64,000 nt of DNA from Beijerinckia sp. 28-YEA-48 (GTDB taxonomy: Bacteria; Pseudomonadota; Alphaproteobacteria; Rhizobiales; Beijerinckiaceae), in NCBI RefSeq assembly GCF_900104955.1, contig NZ_FNSI01000001.1, positions 3,196,001-3,260,000 of the forward strand, written 5' to 3'. Below the pieces are notes generated by a model. The model worked only from the letters and a program-made list of their open reading frames with translations. It did not search any database and was not told the origin of the DNA. Positions 15,809 to 24,583 of the stretch are shown in pieces (positions within the stretch are counted from its first letter, which is position 1; each line of letters opens with the position of its first letter). The translations under genes and the position numbers were made by a program.

Positions 15809-17320
15809 CTATTTATAGAGATCGTTATAGGTCTGGCGTAGTGCTGCTTTCTGCACCTTGCCCATGGTGTTGCGCGGCAATTCGTCGACGAAGAGCACGC
15901 GCTTGGGCAGTTTGAACTTGGCCAAGCGTTCTTCCAGGGCGGCGATGATCGCTTTCTCGTCGAGATTGGCGCCCTTCTGCGGCACGACAACAGCGGTAAC
16001 GCCCTCGCCGAAATCGGCGTGCGGCAGACCGACGACCGCGCTCTCGACAACGCCGGGCATGCCGTCGATCTCGGCTTCCACCTCGATCGGATAAACGTTG
16101 AAGCCGCCGGTGATGACCAGGTCCTTGCCGCGGCCGACGATGTGGACATAGCCCTTGTCGTCGATCTTGCCGAGATCGCCGGTGATGAAGAAGCCGTCGT
16201 CGCGGAATTCCGCCTTGGTCTTCTCCGGCATCTGCCAATAACCCTTGAACACATTGGGGCCCTTGACCTCGATCATGCCGATCTCGCCTTGCGGCAAGGC
16301 CTTGCCGGTGTCGGGATCGGTGACACGGGCGCTGACACCAGGCAGCGGAAAGCCGACCGTGCCGGCGACGCGATCGCCGTCATAAGGGTTCGACGTGTTC
16401 ATGTTGGTTTCGGTCATGCCATAGCGTTCAAGAATGGCGTGGCCGGTGCGATCGCGCCATTCGCGATGGGTTTCGGCCAGAAGCGGCGCGGAACCCGAGA
16501 CGAACAGGCGCATATGTTTCGTCGCGTCCTTGGTGAGGCCCGTATGCTGCAGCAGGCGGGTGTAGAAAGTCGGCACGCCCATCATCGACGTCGCGCGCGG
16601 CATCAGCTTCATGATCAGATCAGCATCGAGCTTCGGCAGGAAGAACATCGAGCCGCCGGCGAGCAGCAGCGTGTTCATCGCCACGAACAGGCCGTGGGTG
16701 TGATAGATCGGCAGCGCGTGGATCAGCACGTCGTCCTTGGTGAAGCGCCAGTAGTCGACAAGAGTCAGCGCGTTCGACGCCAGATTGTCGTGGCTGAGCA
16801 TGGCGCCTTTGGAGCGGCCGGTGGTGCCCGACGTATAAAGAATGGCGGCCAGATCGTCTTTGCCACGTTCGACGTCGGCGAAGGTTGTCGCTTGCTGGCG
16901 GGCGAGATCAAGCAGCGAACCATTTTCCTTGGTGCCCAAAGTCTCGATGTGCGCACCGGCCTTCCCAGCAACGGCCGCCAGCTTATCGCGGCTCGCCGGA
17001 TCGCAGACGAAGACGCGCGGCTTGGCGTCGCCGAGGAAATATTCGATCTCCGCCGGCGTGTAGGCGGTGTTGAGCGGCAGGAAGACCGCGCCCGCCCGCA
17101 GACAGGCGAGATAGAGCGAAATGGCTTCGGGCGATTTGTCGACCTGAACGGCGACACGATCGCCGGCGACGACACCGAGCGAGGCCAGCGCATGGGCGAA
17201 ACGCGCGGAACCCGCTGCGAGATCGCCATAGGTCAGCTTGCGGCCTTCCGGCGTTTCGAGAAAAACCTTGTCGGCCGATGGCGCGCGGCGCGCGATCAGA
17301 TCGTAAAGATAAGACGGCAT
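15809..17320 (-). CDS. matB: Malonyl-CoA synthetase (malonate-CoA ligase)
   Basis: A 503-residue ANL-superfamily ligase that makes malonyl-CoA from malonate, CoA and ATP. The AMP-binding motif YTSGTTGRSKGAM (about residues 162-174), ERYGMTETNM, the hinge region GDLGKIDDKGYVHIVGRGKDL and the catalytic Lys near the end (NTMGKVQKAAL) are all present. Length equals that of characterised rhizobial and Rhodopseudomonas MatB enzymes. It lies 26 bp downstream of malonyl-CoA decarboxylase on the same strand, so the pair converts malonate to acetyl-CoA. The usual MatR regulator and a malonate carrier gene are not adjacent. Confidence 0.93.
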   Translation of the reverse strand: MPSYLYDLIARRAPSADKVFLETPEGRKLTYGDLAAGSARFAHALASLGVVAGDRVAVQVDKSPEAISLYLACLRAGAVFLPLNTAYTPAEIEYFLGDAKPRVFVCDPASRDKLAAVAGKAGAHIETLGTKENGSLLDLARQQATTFADVERGKDDLAAILYTSGTTGRSKGAMLSHDNLASNALTLVDYWRFTKDDVLIHALPIYHTHGLFVAMNTLLLAGGSMFFLPKLDADLIMKLMPRATSMMGVPTFYTRLLQHTGLTKDATKHMRLFVSGSAPLLAETHREWRDRTGHAILERYGMTETNMNTSNPYDGDRVAGTVGFPLPGVSARVTDPDTGKALPQGEIGMIEVKGPNVFKGYWQMPEKTKAEFRDDGFFITGDLGKIDDKGYVHIVGRGKDLVITGGFNVYPIEVEAEIDGMPGVVESAVVGLPHADFGEGVTAVVVPQKGANLDEKAIIAALEERLAKFKLPKRVLFVDELPRNTMGKVQKAALRQTYNDLYK

Positions 17321-17346
17321 ATGACTTCCCGGCTCGTTTCCCGCCC

Positions 17347-18714
17347 TCAGCCTTTGGCAGACGTGACATTCGGCAGCCAGCGCCGCGACGATCCGGATTT
17401 CAGCATTTTTCGGACCGCCGACGAAGCTGCGACTTCACCCTGATTGGCATAGGCCTCATGATTTTTCTCGATGTCGTCGAGATCATAAAGGTAATTCACC
17501 ATCAGGCCGGCGGATTCAAGCATTCCTTTGGTTGAACGGTCGCCGAGCCAGTTGATCCGCTCCAGCCGCGCCCCGTTGCCCAGATGGAACCGGGCCACGG
17601 GATCGAGCGGCCGGCCGTTGGCGCTCTTTTCCTCGAGGAAATATTGCGCCGCCAGGGCCTCAAGCAGAGGCTTGGCCCTGGTATTGAAGGGGCCGTGCTG
17701 CGGCCACTCCAGATCATGCAGGGTATCGACGATCAGCTGGTCTTCCGCCGGCAGCGGCTCCCGGCCCTTGCGCGTCAACCAGTTCATAAAGCCCGGCACG
17801 GGCGACAGGGTGACGAAATTCTCGATCTTGGGCAGTTCGCGGCGCAATTCCTCGACCACCTGCTTGATGAGGAAATTACCGAAAGAGATTCCCGCCAATC
17901 CCTGCTGGCAGTTGGAGATCGAATAGAAGACGGCCGTGCGCGCTTTTTTCAGCGGTACGATCGCGCGCTGCTCCGCCAGCAAGGGCTGCACGGCGCCGGG
18001 AATGTCCGCCGTCAGCGCCACTTCGACGAAGATCAACGGCTCGTCGATCATGGCTGGATGGAAAAAGGCGTAGCAACGCCGATCGATCGGATCGATGCGC
18101 CGGCGCAGATCGTCCCAATCGTGGATGGCGTGCACGGCTTCGTAGCGGATGATCTTTTCCAGCACATTGGCCGGCGTCGATGACCAATCGATCCGCCGCA
18201 GCACCAGAAAGCCGCGATTGAACCAGGAGCCGAGCAAGTGAACGATATCCTTGTCGATCACCCGCAGCTCAGGATTGCCGCGCAATTCGAGCAGATGCTG
18301 GCGCATGACGACCAGTGCCGCCGTGCCACCGGGCGCGCGGTTCAGCCGGCGCAGCAATTCCTGCCGGCGCGGCTCCGACGCATAGTGCAATTCCGTCGCC
18401 GCTGCGTCGCTCCGCTCGTGCTCCCATTTTTCGACAGCGGGCGCCAGCCGCGCTGGATCGGGCCCGAAATCACGGGCGAGATGCAGAAAGAAGGTTTCGT
18501 GGCCAGCGGCATCGAGCCGCGCATAGCGATCGAGCACTTCGCGCGCCAACGCCGTGCCGGATGCCTCACCACGGCCCGACAACAACTGCTCGCAGAGGCT
18601 GACGAGATCGAGCGCCTGTTCGTGCGGATCAATGGGTGCGCTTTCCAACCGCAGCAAGGTGCGCCCGCGATCGGCAATCGTGGTCATCAGGTCGGAGAAA
18701 AACGCATTGCTCAT
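17347..18714 (-). CDS. matA: Malonyl-CoA decarboxylase
   Basis: A 455-residue malonyl-CoA decarboxylase (MCD family), which releases CO2 from malonyl-CoA to give acetyl-CoA. The family segments AVHAIHDWDDLRRRID, RRCYAFFHPAMIDEPLIFVEVAL and FSISNCQQGLAGISFGNFLI (seen here as YSISNCQQGLAGISFGNFLI) include the catalytic-domain His and Ser region. It is the first gene of the matA-matB operon. A weak inverted repeat, TCTTG-CGGA-CAAG, lies just upstream at 18727-18739, but no matR gene is present nearby. Confidence 0.93.
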   Translation of the reverse strand: MSNAFFSDLMTTIADRGRTLLRLESAPIDPHEQALDLVSLCEQLLSGRGEASGTALAREVLDRYARLDAAGHETFFLHLARDFGPDPARLAPAVEKWEHERSDAAATELHYASEPRRQELLRRLNRAPGGTAALVVMRQHLLELRGNPELRVIDKDIVHLLGSWFNRGFLVLRRIDWSSTPANVLEKIIRYEAVHAIHDWDDLRRRIDPIDRRCYAFFHPAMIDEPLIFVEVALTADIPGAVQPLLAEQRAIVPLKKARTAVFYSISNCQQGLAGISFGNFLIKQVVEELRRELPKIENFVTLSPVPGFMNWLTRKGREPLPAEDQLIVDTLHDLEWPQHGPFNTRAKPLLEALAAQYFLEEKSANGRPLDPVARFHLGNGARLERINWLGDRSTKGMLESAGLMVNYLYDLDDIEKNHEAYANQGEVAASSAVRKMLKSGSSRRWLPNVTSAKG

Positions 18715-18898
18715 CAGTCATCCCGATCTTGCGGACAAGCCCGACTATGACGGCAGCATAGCTGGCCTTTTCAGCAAACAATATGGGCGCGAAGTCGGAT
18801 TTATGGCGGATCAAAGCTTATGACTGGAAACCCTCGTCAGGGCACAACCGGCCTTGCGTCCCATCGGCGTGGCCCCCATTTTGGGGCGCCGGAGACCC

Positions 18899-19579
18899 AT
18901 GCCCATGTTCCCATCCGCCGCCCAGGCGCTGCCGCAGATTTTCTCACCGCCCTATCGCCGCGTGTTGGCGAAAGTGCTGGCCTTGACCTTGGTGCTGCTG
19001 GCGCTCGTCTGGTACGGGCTCGACCATCTGATTGTCGGCTATATCGCCGTGCCCTGGCCTTGGGCCGCAACCCTCCTGTCGGTCCTCACCGGCATTGGCC
19101 TTTTTGTCGGGATGGCCTTCCTGGTGGCGCCGGTCTCCTCGCTGGTCGCCGGTTTTTTCCTCGACGAGCTGGCGGAGCGGGCCGAGCGTGAGAGCGATCC
19201 GCTGGGGGTGCCGGGCACGCCCTTGCCCGCTGGCCGGTCGATCTGGCTGGCGGCGAAATTCGCGCTCGTCTCGCTGGTGGTCAATCTCTGCGCGTTGCTG
19301 CTGCTGCTCGTGCCCGGCGTCAATGTGATCGCCTTCTTCGTCGCCAATTCCTATCTAGCGGGGCGGGAATATTTCGAGCTCGCGGCGCTGCGCTATCATC
19401 CGCTGGAAGACGTGCGAGCGCTGCGCCGCCGGCACGCGGTCTATCTCTTTATCTGCGGCTTTCCGATCGCCCTGTTTCTGGCCGTGCCGATCGTCAATCT
19501 GCTGACGCCGCTTTTTGGCACCGCCTATATGGTGCGCGTCCACAAGCGGCTGATGCGCGGCTATGCGCTTAAACCGTGA
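18899..19579 (+). CDS. CysZ/EI24-like integral membrane protein
   Basis: A protein of about 226 residues with four hydrophobic helical segments (VLALTLVLLALVWYGL; LLSVLTGIGLFVGMAFLVAPV; FALVSLVVNLCALLLLLVPG; HAVYLFICGFPIALFLAVPI) and the conserved NSYLAGREYFELAALR motif of the EI24 (CysZ-related) family. CysZ is a sulfate channel in enterobacteria, but alphaproteobacterial relatives are not shown to carry sulfate. GGAG at 18891 precedes two close ATGs (18899 and 18905); either could be used. Its 3' end overlaps the convergent NDUFA9-like gene by 11 bp. Confidence 0.8.
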   Translation: MPMFPSAAQALPQIFSPPYRRVLAKVLALTLVLLALVWYGLDHLIVGYIAVPWPWAATLLSVLTGIGLFVGMAFLVAPVSSLVAGFFLDELAERAERESDPLGVPGTPLPAGRSIWLAAKFALVSLVVNLCALLLLLVPGVNVIAFFVANSYLAGREYFELAALRYHPLEDVRALRRRHAVYLFICGFPIALFLAVPIVNLLTPLFGTAYMVRVHKRLMRGYALKP

Positions 19580-20576
19580 CGTTGCTTTCGAACTGACCGG
19601 CGCGGCGGAAGCGATAGAGGTAGCTCGGAATGACGGCCTCGATCGTATCGGGCGCGATCCCCATCGCCTCGAATGTCGAACCTGACGCCTTGGCAGCCTC
19701 GGAAACAACGTTATCGCTCTTGAGCAGTTTCACCTGATCGCGCGTCAACAGCAGCGTCTTCGGATAAAGACCGAGGCTGAGCGAATTGACAACTTCGATG
19801 CCGAACGCCTTGAGATTGGCCAACGCGAAAGGCACCGGCACGAGCAGGCGCTTGCGGCCGATGGTGGTGCAGATGATCTGCATCAGTTCGCGATAGGTCT
19901 TCACTTCCGGCCCGCCCAGTTCCCAGGTGCGGCCCGCTGGCACTTCACTGTCGAGCAGGCAGGCGACGGCTTGCGCCACATCGCCGACATAGACCGGCTG
20001 GAACTTGGTTTCGCCGCCGCCGATCAGCGGCAGAACCGGCGACATGCGCGCCAGCGCGGCGAAACGGTTGAAGAAATCATCCTCGGGTCCAAAGATTACC
20101 GACGGCCGCAGGATCGAGGCGCCGGGCACCATCTCGCGCACATGCGCTTCGCCCTGCGCCTTCGAGCGGGCATAGGCCGATTCCGAGACCGCATCGGCGC
20201 CCAAGGCCGACATATGCACGAATGTCTTGATGCCGGCCTTCTGCACGGCCTGCGCCACGACGCCGGCGCCAAAGCCATGCACGGCATCGAAACGCTGGCG
20301 GCCGCTCTGGTTCAGAATCCCGACCAGATTGACCACGGCCTCGGCGCCCTGAAGCGCCGCAGCGACCGAAGCCGGATACCGCAGATTGGCCTGGACGGCG
20401 TGGATCTGGCCGACGCGGCCCAGCGGCTGCAGATGGAACGCCAGATCCGGCCGCCGGCAAGCGACCCGCACGCGCCAGCCACGCTGGGCCAGAGCGCGCA
20501 CGACATGGCGCCCAACGAAGCCCGAACCGCCGAAAACGGTTACCATCCGGGTGTTCTTATCGAGGGGATTTGTCAT
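19569..20576 (-). CDS. Complex I NDUFA9-like NAD(P)-binding protein
   Basis: A 335-residue atypical short-chain dehydrogenase of the NDUFA9 type, related to an accessory subunit of mitochondrial and alphaproteobacterial NADH dehydrogenase. The nucleotide-binding motif TVFGGSGFVGRHVV is at residues 13-26, followed by NLVGILNQSGRQRFDAVH and ILRPSVIFGPEDDFFNR, which are characteristic. The active-site Tyr-x-x-x-Lys is present as YARSK. The nuo operon is not in the window. The gene is common in alphaproteobacteria, the bacterial group closest to mitochondria. Confidence 0.88.
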   Translation of the reverse strand: MTNPLDKNTRMVTVFGGSGFVGRHVVRALAQRGWRVRVACRRPDLAFHLQPLGRVGQIHAVQANLRYPASVAAALQGAEAVVNLVGILNQSGRQRFDAVHGFGAGVVAQAVQKAGIKTFVHMSALGADAVSESAYARSKAQGEAHVREMVPGASILRPSVIFGPEDDFFNRFAALARMSPVLPLIGGGETKFQPVYVGDVAQAVACLLDSEVPAGRTWELGGPEVKTYRELMQIICTTIGRKRLLVPVPFALANLKAFGIEVVNSLSLGLYPKTLLLTRDQVKLLKSDNVVSEAAKASGSTFEAMGIAPDTIEAVIPSYLYRFRRAGQFESNVTV

Positions 20577-20785
20577 GTCATTTCCGTCGTGTGCGGCCCT
20601 GCGCGGGGCTTCGGCGCGATGATTAGTCGAGCGCGCGGCTACTGTACAGATCGCACGCGCTTTCCTGGCACTGTCATCTCACAAATTTGTGTGGTTTCTG
20701 CAACCAAAGACACTGATATGTCATTGGAATACTGGCCCATTCACAGCGTGAGGCCGGTGGATTTTTGCCGCAGCAGGGAGACCCC

Positions 20786-21658
20786 ATGGACGACGCTCAT
20801 CAGCATTCGCTCACCGCGCCGACGGCGCTCGACCTCCACCGACGCGGTTTTGTCTTCATGACGAGCTGTGTCGCCGGCTTTACGCTGGCCACAGGCCCGC
20901 TGAATGCCCAGACGATCACCACACCGGCTGATGGGCTGACCGCCGGCGAGGTGAAAGTGCCCTCCGGCGGTATTGAAATGCCGGCCTATCGCGCTTTTCC
21001 GGCCAGCGGCGGCCCCTTCCCCACGGTTCTGGTGATCCAGGAAATCTTCGGCGTCCATGAACATATCAAGGATGTCTGCCGGCGCCTCGCCAAGGCCGGC
21101 TATTATGCCATCGCGCCTGAACTCTACGCCCGCCAGGGCAATCCGGCCGCCTATACCGAAGTGCCGAAACTGATCGCCGAGGTCGTCTCGAAAGTGCCCG
21201 ACGCCCAGGTGAAGGGCGACCTCGATGCCTGTGTCGCTTTCGCCAAGGCGAGCGGCAACGCCAATACCGACCGGCTGGCGGTGATCGGCTTCTGCTGGGG
21301 CGGCCGGCAGACCTGGCTTTACGCCAAGAACAACCCGAACCTGAAAGCCGCCGCCGCTTTCTACGGCCCGCTGACCAATCCGAAGAACGACTTGCAACCG
21401 CAGCAAGTGCTCGACTTCGCCGGCGATGTGAAAGTGCCCGTCATCGGCGCCTATGGCGGCAAGGATCCCGGCATTCCGCTCGAACAGGTCGAAACCGTCC
21501 AAGAAGAATTGAAGAAGGCCGGCAGCAAGTCGGTCATCTATGTCTATCCCGACGCGCCGCACGGCTTCCACGCCGACTATCGCCCCTCTTATCGCAAGGC
21601 GGATGCGGAACTGGCGCTCAAGCGGGCGCTCGATTTCTTCAAGGCGAACGGCGCCTGA
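20786..21658 (+). CDS. Dienelactone hydrolase family protein, exported
   Basis: A 290-residue alpha/beta hydrolase of the dienelactone hydrolase family. The nucleophile is cysteine in GFCWGGR (about residue 170), with His in DAPHGFHADYR near residue 257. The IQEIFGVHEHIKD segment is diagnostic. The N-terminus has a twin-arginine-like signal (HRRGFVFMTSCVAGFTLA, then NAQT), suggesting Tat export. GGGAG precedes the ATG at 20786; an in-frame ATG at 20765 is less likely. The substrate is unknown; family members hydrolyse lactones from aromatic degradation. Confidence 0.9.
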   Translation: MDDAHQHSLTAPTALDLHRRGFVFMTSCVAGFTLATGPLNAQTITTPADGLTAGEVKVPSGGIEMPAYRAFPASGGPFPTVLVIQEIFGVHEHIKDVCRRLAKAGYYAIAPELYARQGNPAAYTEVPKLIAEVVSKVPDAQVKGDLDACVAFAKASGNANTDRLAVIGFCWGGRQTWLYAKNNPNLKAAAAFYGPLTNPKNDLQPQQVLDFAGDVKVPVIGAYGGKDPGIPLEQVETVQEELKKAGSKSVIYVYPDAPHGFHADYRPSYRKADAELALKRALDFFKANGA

Positions 21659-21687
21659 CACCGGCGCTGTAATTTCTGAAATCTCAC

Positions 21688-21714
21688 GATCCGGGCTGCT
21701 TCGCAGTCCGGATC
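21688..21714. terminator. Hairpin between DLH and small secreted protein genes
   Basis: GATCCGG (21688-21694) pairs with CCGGATC (21708-21714); inner bases CTGC/GCAG extend the stem to about 12 bp with a 3-base loop. It sits 30 bp after the dienelactone hydrolase stop, between convergent genes. The following bases (ATTTGC) form only a weak T-tract. Confidence 0.6.
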
Positions 21715-21765
21715 ATTTGCAAGAAGCCGCCGATCGCGGGGCTGCGCAGTCCAGGCTTGGATGCT

Positions 21766-22101
21766 TCACCCCGCCCGATGCAACCAGCGCATCAGTTCGG
21801 AGCAAGAGCGAGGACGACCGTCGCTGAACCTGCCATCGTTACACGGGTGCGGCCTGCCACGCTCATCCGACGAACCGCCATGCCAGAACTCAGGATGGCC
21901 GCCGTCATGAAGCCAACGCATGAGTTCTTCGCAGCTGCGCGGACGACCATCGTTGAAACGGCCGTCCTGACAAGAATGCGGCCGATATTGAGCCGCGCGA
22001 TGACCGACCGGCGCTGTTTGCGGCGCAGCCACTGCGGTCATCGCGCCAAGAAGGGAGACCGCTAACAGCACCGTGCGGCATTGTACGAAAGATCGGGGCA
22101 T
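21766..22101 (-). CDS. Small secreted protein with two identical-family 25-residue Cys repeats
   Basis: A 111-residue protein I do not recognise. It has a signal peptide (MPRSFVQCRTVLLAVSLLGA followed by MTAVAA). Residues 41-65 and 84-108 are two copies of a 25-residue unit that match at 21 of 25 positions; the core reads DGRFxDGRPRSCxELMRWLH, with one Cys before and one within the core, so each repeat could form one disulfide. The linker is Gly/His-rich (DGGHPEFWHGGSSDERGR). Acidic DG pairs recall metal-binding loops but do not match EF-hand. The start at 22101 begins the signal peptide; a longer frame exists upstream. No operon partner is evident. Confidence 0.72.
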   Translation of the reverse strand: MPRSFVQCRTVLLAVSLLGAMTAVAAPQTAPVGHRAAQYRPHSCQDGRFNDGRPRSCEELMRWLHDGGHPEFWHGGSSDERGRPHPCNDGRFSDGRPRSCSELMRWLHRAG

Positions 22102-22190
22102 GGACGGGCTTTCTTCGTGGTTCCGACCTTGCCAGTTTAAGCCGCTTGGATTGCGATAGCATGGCGATGTTGGCAACGTCTCGGCGAGCG

Positions 22191-23567
22191 CTACCTCTCA
22201 GGACCGGCAGCCAAGGCCGGAAGCGAAATTGTTATGCGGGCTCCCCCGGTCGGACTGTCGCCGGCAATACACTGCCCGCCATGCAGGTTCACGATCTGCT
22301 TCACGAGATGCAACCCTAAGCCGGCGCCGCGAGCGCGCGGCTTCAGCCGGTGAAAGGGTTCAAAAATGCGCTCTCGTTCAGCGAGCGGGATACCAGGGCC
22401 CTCATCGCTCACTTCAATCAGCGCTGGCGCGCCGATGCGGACGGTGATCGTGCCTTCACCGCCTCCATGATCAACCGCGTTCTGGATCAGGCTCGTCAAA
22501 ACCCGCTCCAGTGCAGCTTGGTCTCCGCAAACCGTCGGATTGGCCTCTTCAAAATCGAGGTCTAGTTTATAACCAGAGGCAAAGGCCAACGGGGCCATGT
22601 CGCTGATGATACGTTTCGCCAATAGCCGTAGCGATACGGCTTCAAAAGGCCCTACGTCGCGCCGTAACCGTTCCAGATCGAGAAGTTGTTCGGTCAATAC
22701 GGCGAGCCGGGCCACGTCAGCCATAAGCCGCGCTTTCTCAGGGATCGACGGCAAACCGGCAATGCGGATATCCAAGATTGAAATCGGCGTTCTGAGCTCG
22801 TGCGCGGCATCAGCCAGGAAACGCTGATGACGATCATAGCCTTCGTCCAACCGGCGCAGCGCTTCATTGACCGCGCCGATGAGCGAAGCGATCTCTGGAG
22901 GCGTGCTGGCCGCATCGAGCCGGGCGCCTTTCCGGCCAATGTCTATCAAGGCCGCCTGTTCCTCGACTTTTGCGATCCCCGCGAGCGTGGCACGCACGAC
23001 AAGTGGCGTGGCGATAACGATGCCCAGAACAATGACCAGAAGGATTGGAAGTGCGACCTTGATAAAGACCAGGAGAGCCCCAAGAGCCACCATGCCAAAC
23101 AGCGCCGGGCTTTCGGTTCCCGTTAATATCTGAACCTTGCCGACGGGCGTCGTCACTTGGCGCATGCGCGCTTCCGGCTGATCCATGGCTTCGCTATCGA
23201 CGGTCGCGCCAAAACGGGCCTGGCCGATCCCTGAGAGCGTATCGGCGACGAGGATGAAAGCGGGTGGAACCGGTCCCTCGCTCAGACGATAACCATTCTC
23301 GTCACGTGCGACGAACCACAGACCTGGCTCGGCCATGCGCAGGGCGGTCAGCTCTGGTGTCGACCGCAGGCGTAAGACACCGTCGCGATCGCGTTCCATC
23401 GCACGCCCGATCGCCTCGATGGTTCGGTCAGACGAGCGAAACGAAAACAGATCGCCCCTGATGAAGAGGGCGGCGAGCACTGCGAGCAGGATCAAGCTCT
23501 GCAGAAGGATCAAACGCTGTACGAGCTGCCATTTCAGGGAGCGATCGTTACCGCCCTTCATGGGCAT
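22191..23567 (-). CDS. Two-component sensor histidine kinase (QseC/PmrB-like)
   Basis: A 458-residue sensor kinase. The first helix (LILLQSLILLAVLAALFI) is near residue 22 and the second (a long stretch ending VLGIVIATPLVV) near residue 190, flanking a periplasmic domain of about 130 residues. The H box is DAAHELRTPISIL, the N box LTSLIQNAVDHGGG, G1 DEGPGIPLAER and G2 GAGLGLHLVKQI. The start overlaps the end of the response regulator gene by 10 bp, so the pair is co-translated. The sensor domain signal is not identifiable. Confidence 0.93.
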   Translation of the reverse strand: MPMKGGNDRSLKWQLVQRLILLQSLILLAVLAALFIRGDLFSFRSSDRTIEAIGRAMERDRDGVLRLRSTPELTALRMAEPGLWFVARDENGYRLSEGPVPPAFILVADTLSGIGQARFGATVDSEAMDQPEARMRQVTTPVGKVQILTGTESPALFGMVALGALLVFIKVALPILLVIVLGIVIATPLVVRATLAGIAKVEEQAALIDIGRKGARLDAASTPPEIASLIGAVNEALRRLDEGYDRHQRFLADAAHELRTPISILDIRIAGLPSIPEKARLMADVARLAVLTEQLLDLERLRRDVGPFEAVSLRLLAKRIISDMAPLAFASGYKLDLDFEEANPTVCGDQAALERVLTSLIQNAVDHGGGEGTITVRIGAPALIEVSDEGPGIPLAERERIFEPFHRLKPRARGAGLGLHLVKQIVNLHGGQCIAGDSPTGGARITISLPALAAGPER

Positions 23568-24232
23568 TCCATCAACATATAGCCCACGCCGCGAATGCCA
23601 TTGATCGTGACATTGGCATTCGCATCCGCAAGCTTGCGGCGCAGCCGTGAGATATGGCTGTCCAATGTGTTCGACTGAACCTCATCGGCAAGGCCGAAGA
23701 CGGCGGCCATTAAGGTCTCGCGCGTCACCATGCGGCCTGCCCTGCGCATCAAGGCCTCCAGCACCAGCAATTCGCGTCGGGGCAGGATGAAGCGCATACC
23801 ATCAACCTTCGCCTCGCGGTGATCGAGATCAAGCGAAAGGCGTCCGAGTTCAGCTAGCATAGGCTGCAGTTGTTCAGGGCGTCTCATGACGGCCCGAAGC
23901 CTGGCCAGCAGCTCTGCGAAGGCAAACGGCTTGGGCAGATAATCGTCCGCTCCGCCATCAAGCCCTGCCACCCGCTCGGCGAGCCCACCGCGTGCCGTCA
24001 ATACGATAACAGGTGTCCTGATTTTCTGACGCCTCAATCTCGGGATCAGCGAAAGGCCGTCGCCATCAGGAAGCCCTAGATCAAGGATGATCGCATCATA
24101 AGTGCCAATTTCGACCATTTCGAACGCGATTGCGAGTTCTTCGGCGTGGTCCGCGAGAATGCCATGCCGCTGCAAGGCAGACTGCAAGGCGGCAGCCATT
24201 TCTGGCTCGTCTTCTACCAACAGCAGCCGCAC
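23558..24232 (-). CDS. OmpR-family response regulator
   Basis: A 224-residue regulator. The receiver domain begins RLLLVEDEPEM, has the phospho-acceptor Asp in ILDLGLPDGDG and the conserved Lys in YLPKPFAFAELLARL. The C-terminal winged helix ends SNTLDSHISRLRRKLADANANV, typical of the OmpR/PhoB group. I choose GTG at 24232 because GGAG lies 8 bp upstream and it gives the usual family length. Two earlier GTGs and an ATG at 24307 are in frame. The partner kinase follows directly. Confidence 0.92.
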   Translation of the reverse strand: MRLLLVEDEPEMAAALQSALQRHGILADHAEELAIAFEMVEIGTYDAIILDLGLPDGDGLSLIPRLRRQKIRTPVIVLTARGGLAERVAGLDGGADDYLPKPFAFAELLARLRAVMRRPEQLQPMLAELGRLSLDLDHREAKVDGMRFILPRRELLVLEALMRRAGRMVTRETLMAAVFGLADEVQSNTLDSHISRLRRKLADANANVTINGIRGVGYMLMECP

Positions 24233-24505
24233 CGATTTTTGCTCCACCACCCAGTTGTCTACTCTGGCACCTGCATCAGAAACCTTGCGGCAACATGACG
24301 TCTCCACGCTATGCGGGCGTCAAACCGGCTTTATCGCAGGGATTATTTCGGGACAGAGGGGATTTCGCTTATCCACCCAGATATCTGGCTAAGCGCGAAC
24401 GAGCGCCTGGACCTCTGAGGCGCCATCAATATCAACATCTTACCCGCGCGCTGCCATTACCGAGCGCTGCGGATTTTCCGGCCTTTATCTGCCGTTTTCG
24501 TTTTG

Positions 24506-24553
24506 AAGCATTTTCCTGGCGCGAACCGATACCCACCGCGCGCGAAAATGCTT
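24506..24553. repeat. Rhizobial REP-like palindrome
   Basis: AAGCATTTTC (24506-24515) and GAAAATGCTT (24544-24553) are perfect inverted arms around a GC-rich centre containing GCGCGAACCGATACCCACC. This pattern matches the palindromic intergenic repeats scattered through many Hyphomicrobiales genomes. It lies just upstream of the GST gene and could also form a hairpin in its leader. The rest of 24233-24505 shows nothing I can support. Confidence 0.7.
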
Positions 24554-24583
24554 TATGAAGCTCTGCAATTTGGAGGAAGTAGT

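Noticed and set aside
18727..18740. MatR operator upstream of matA
   Set aside because: The inverted repeat has only 4-bp arms with a 4-bp centre and no matR gene lies nearby, so it cannot be distinguished from chance.
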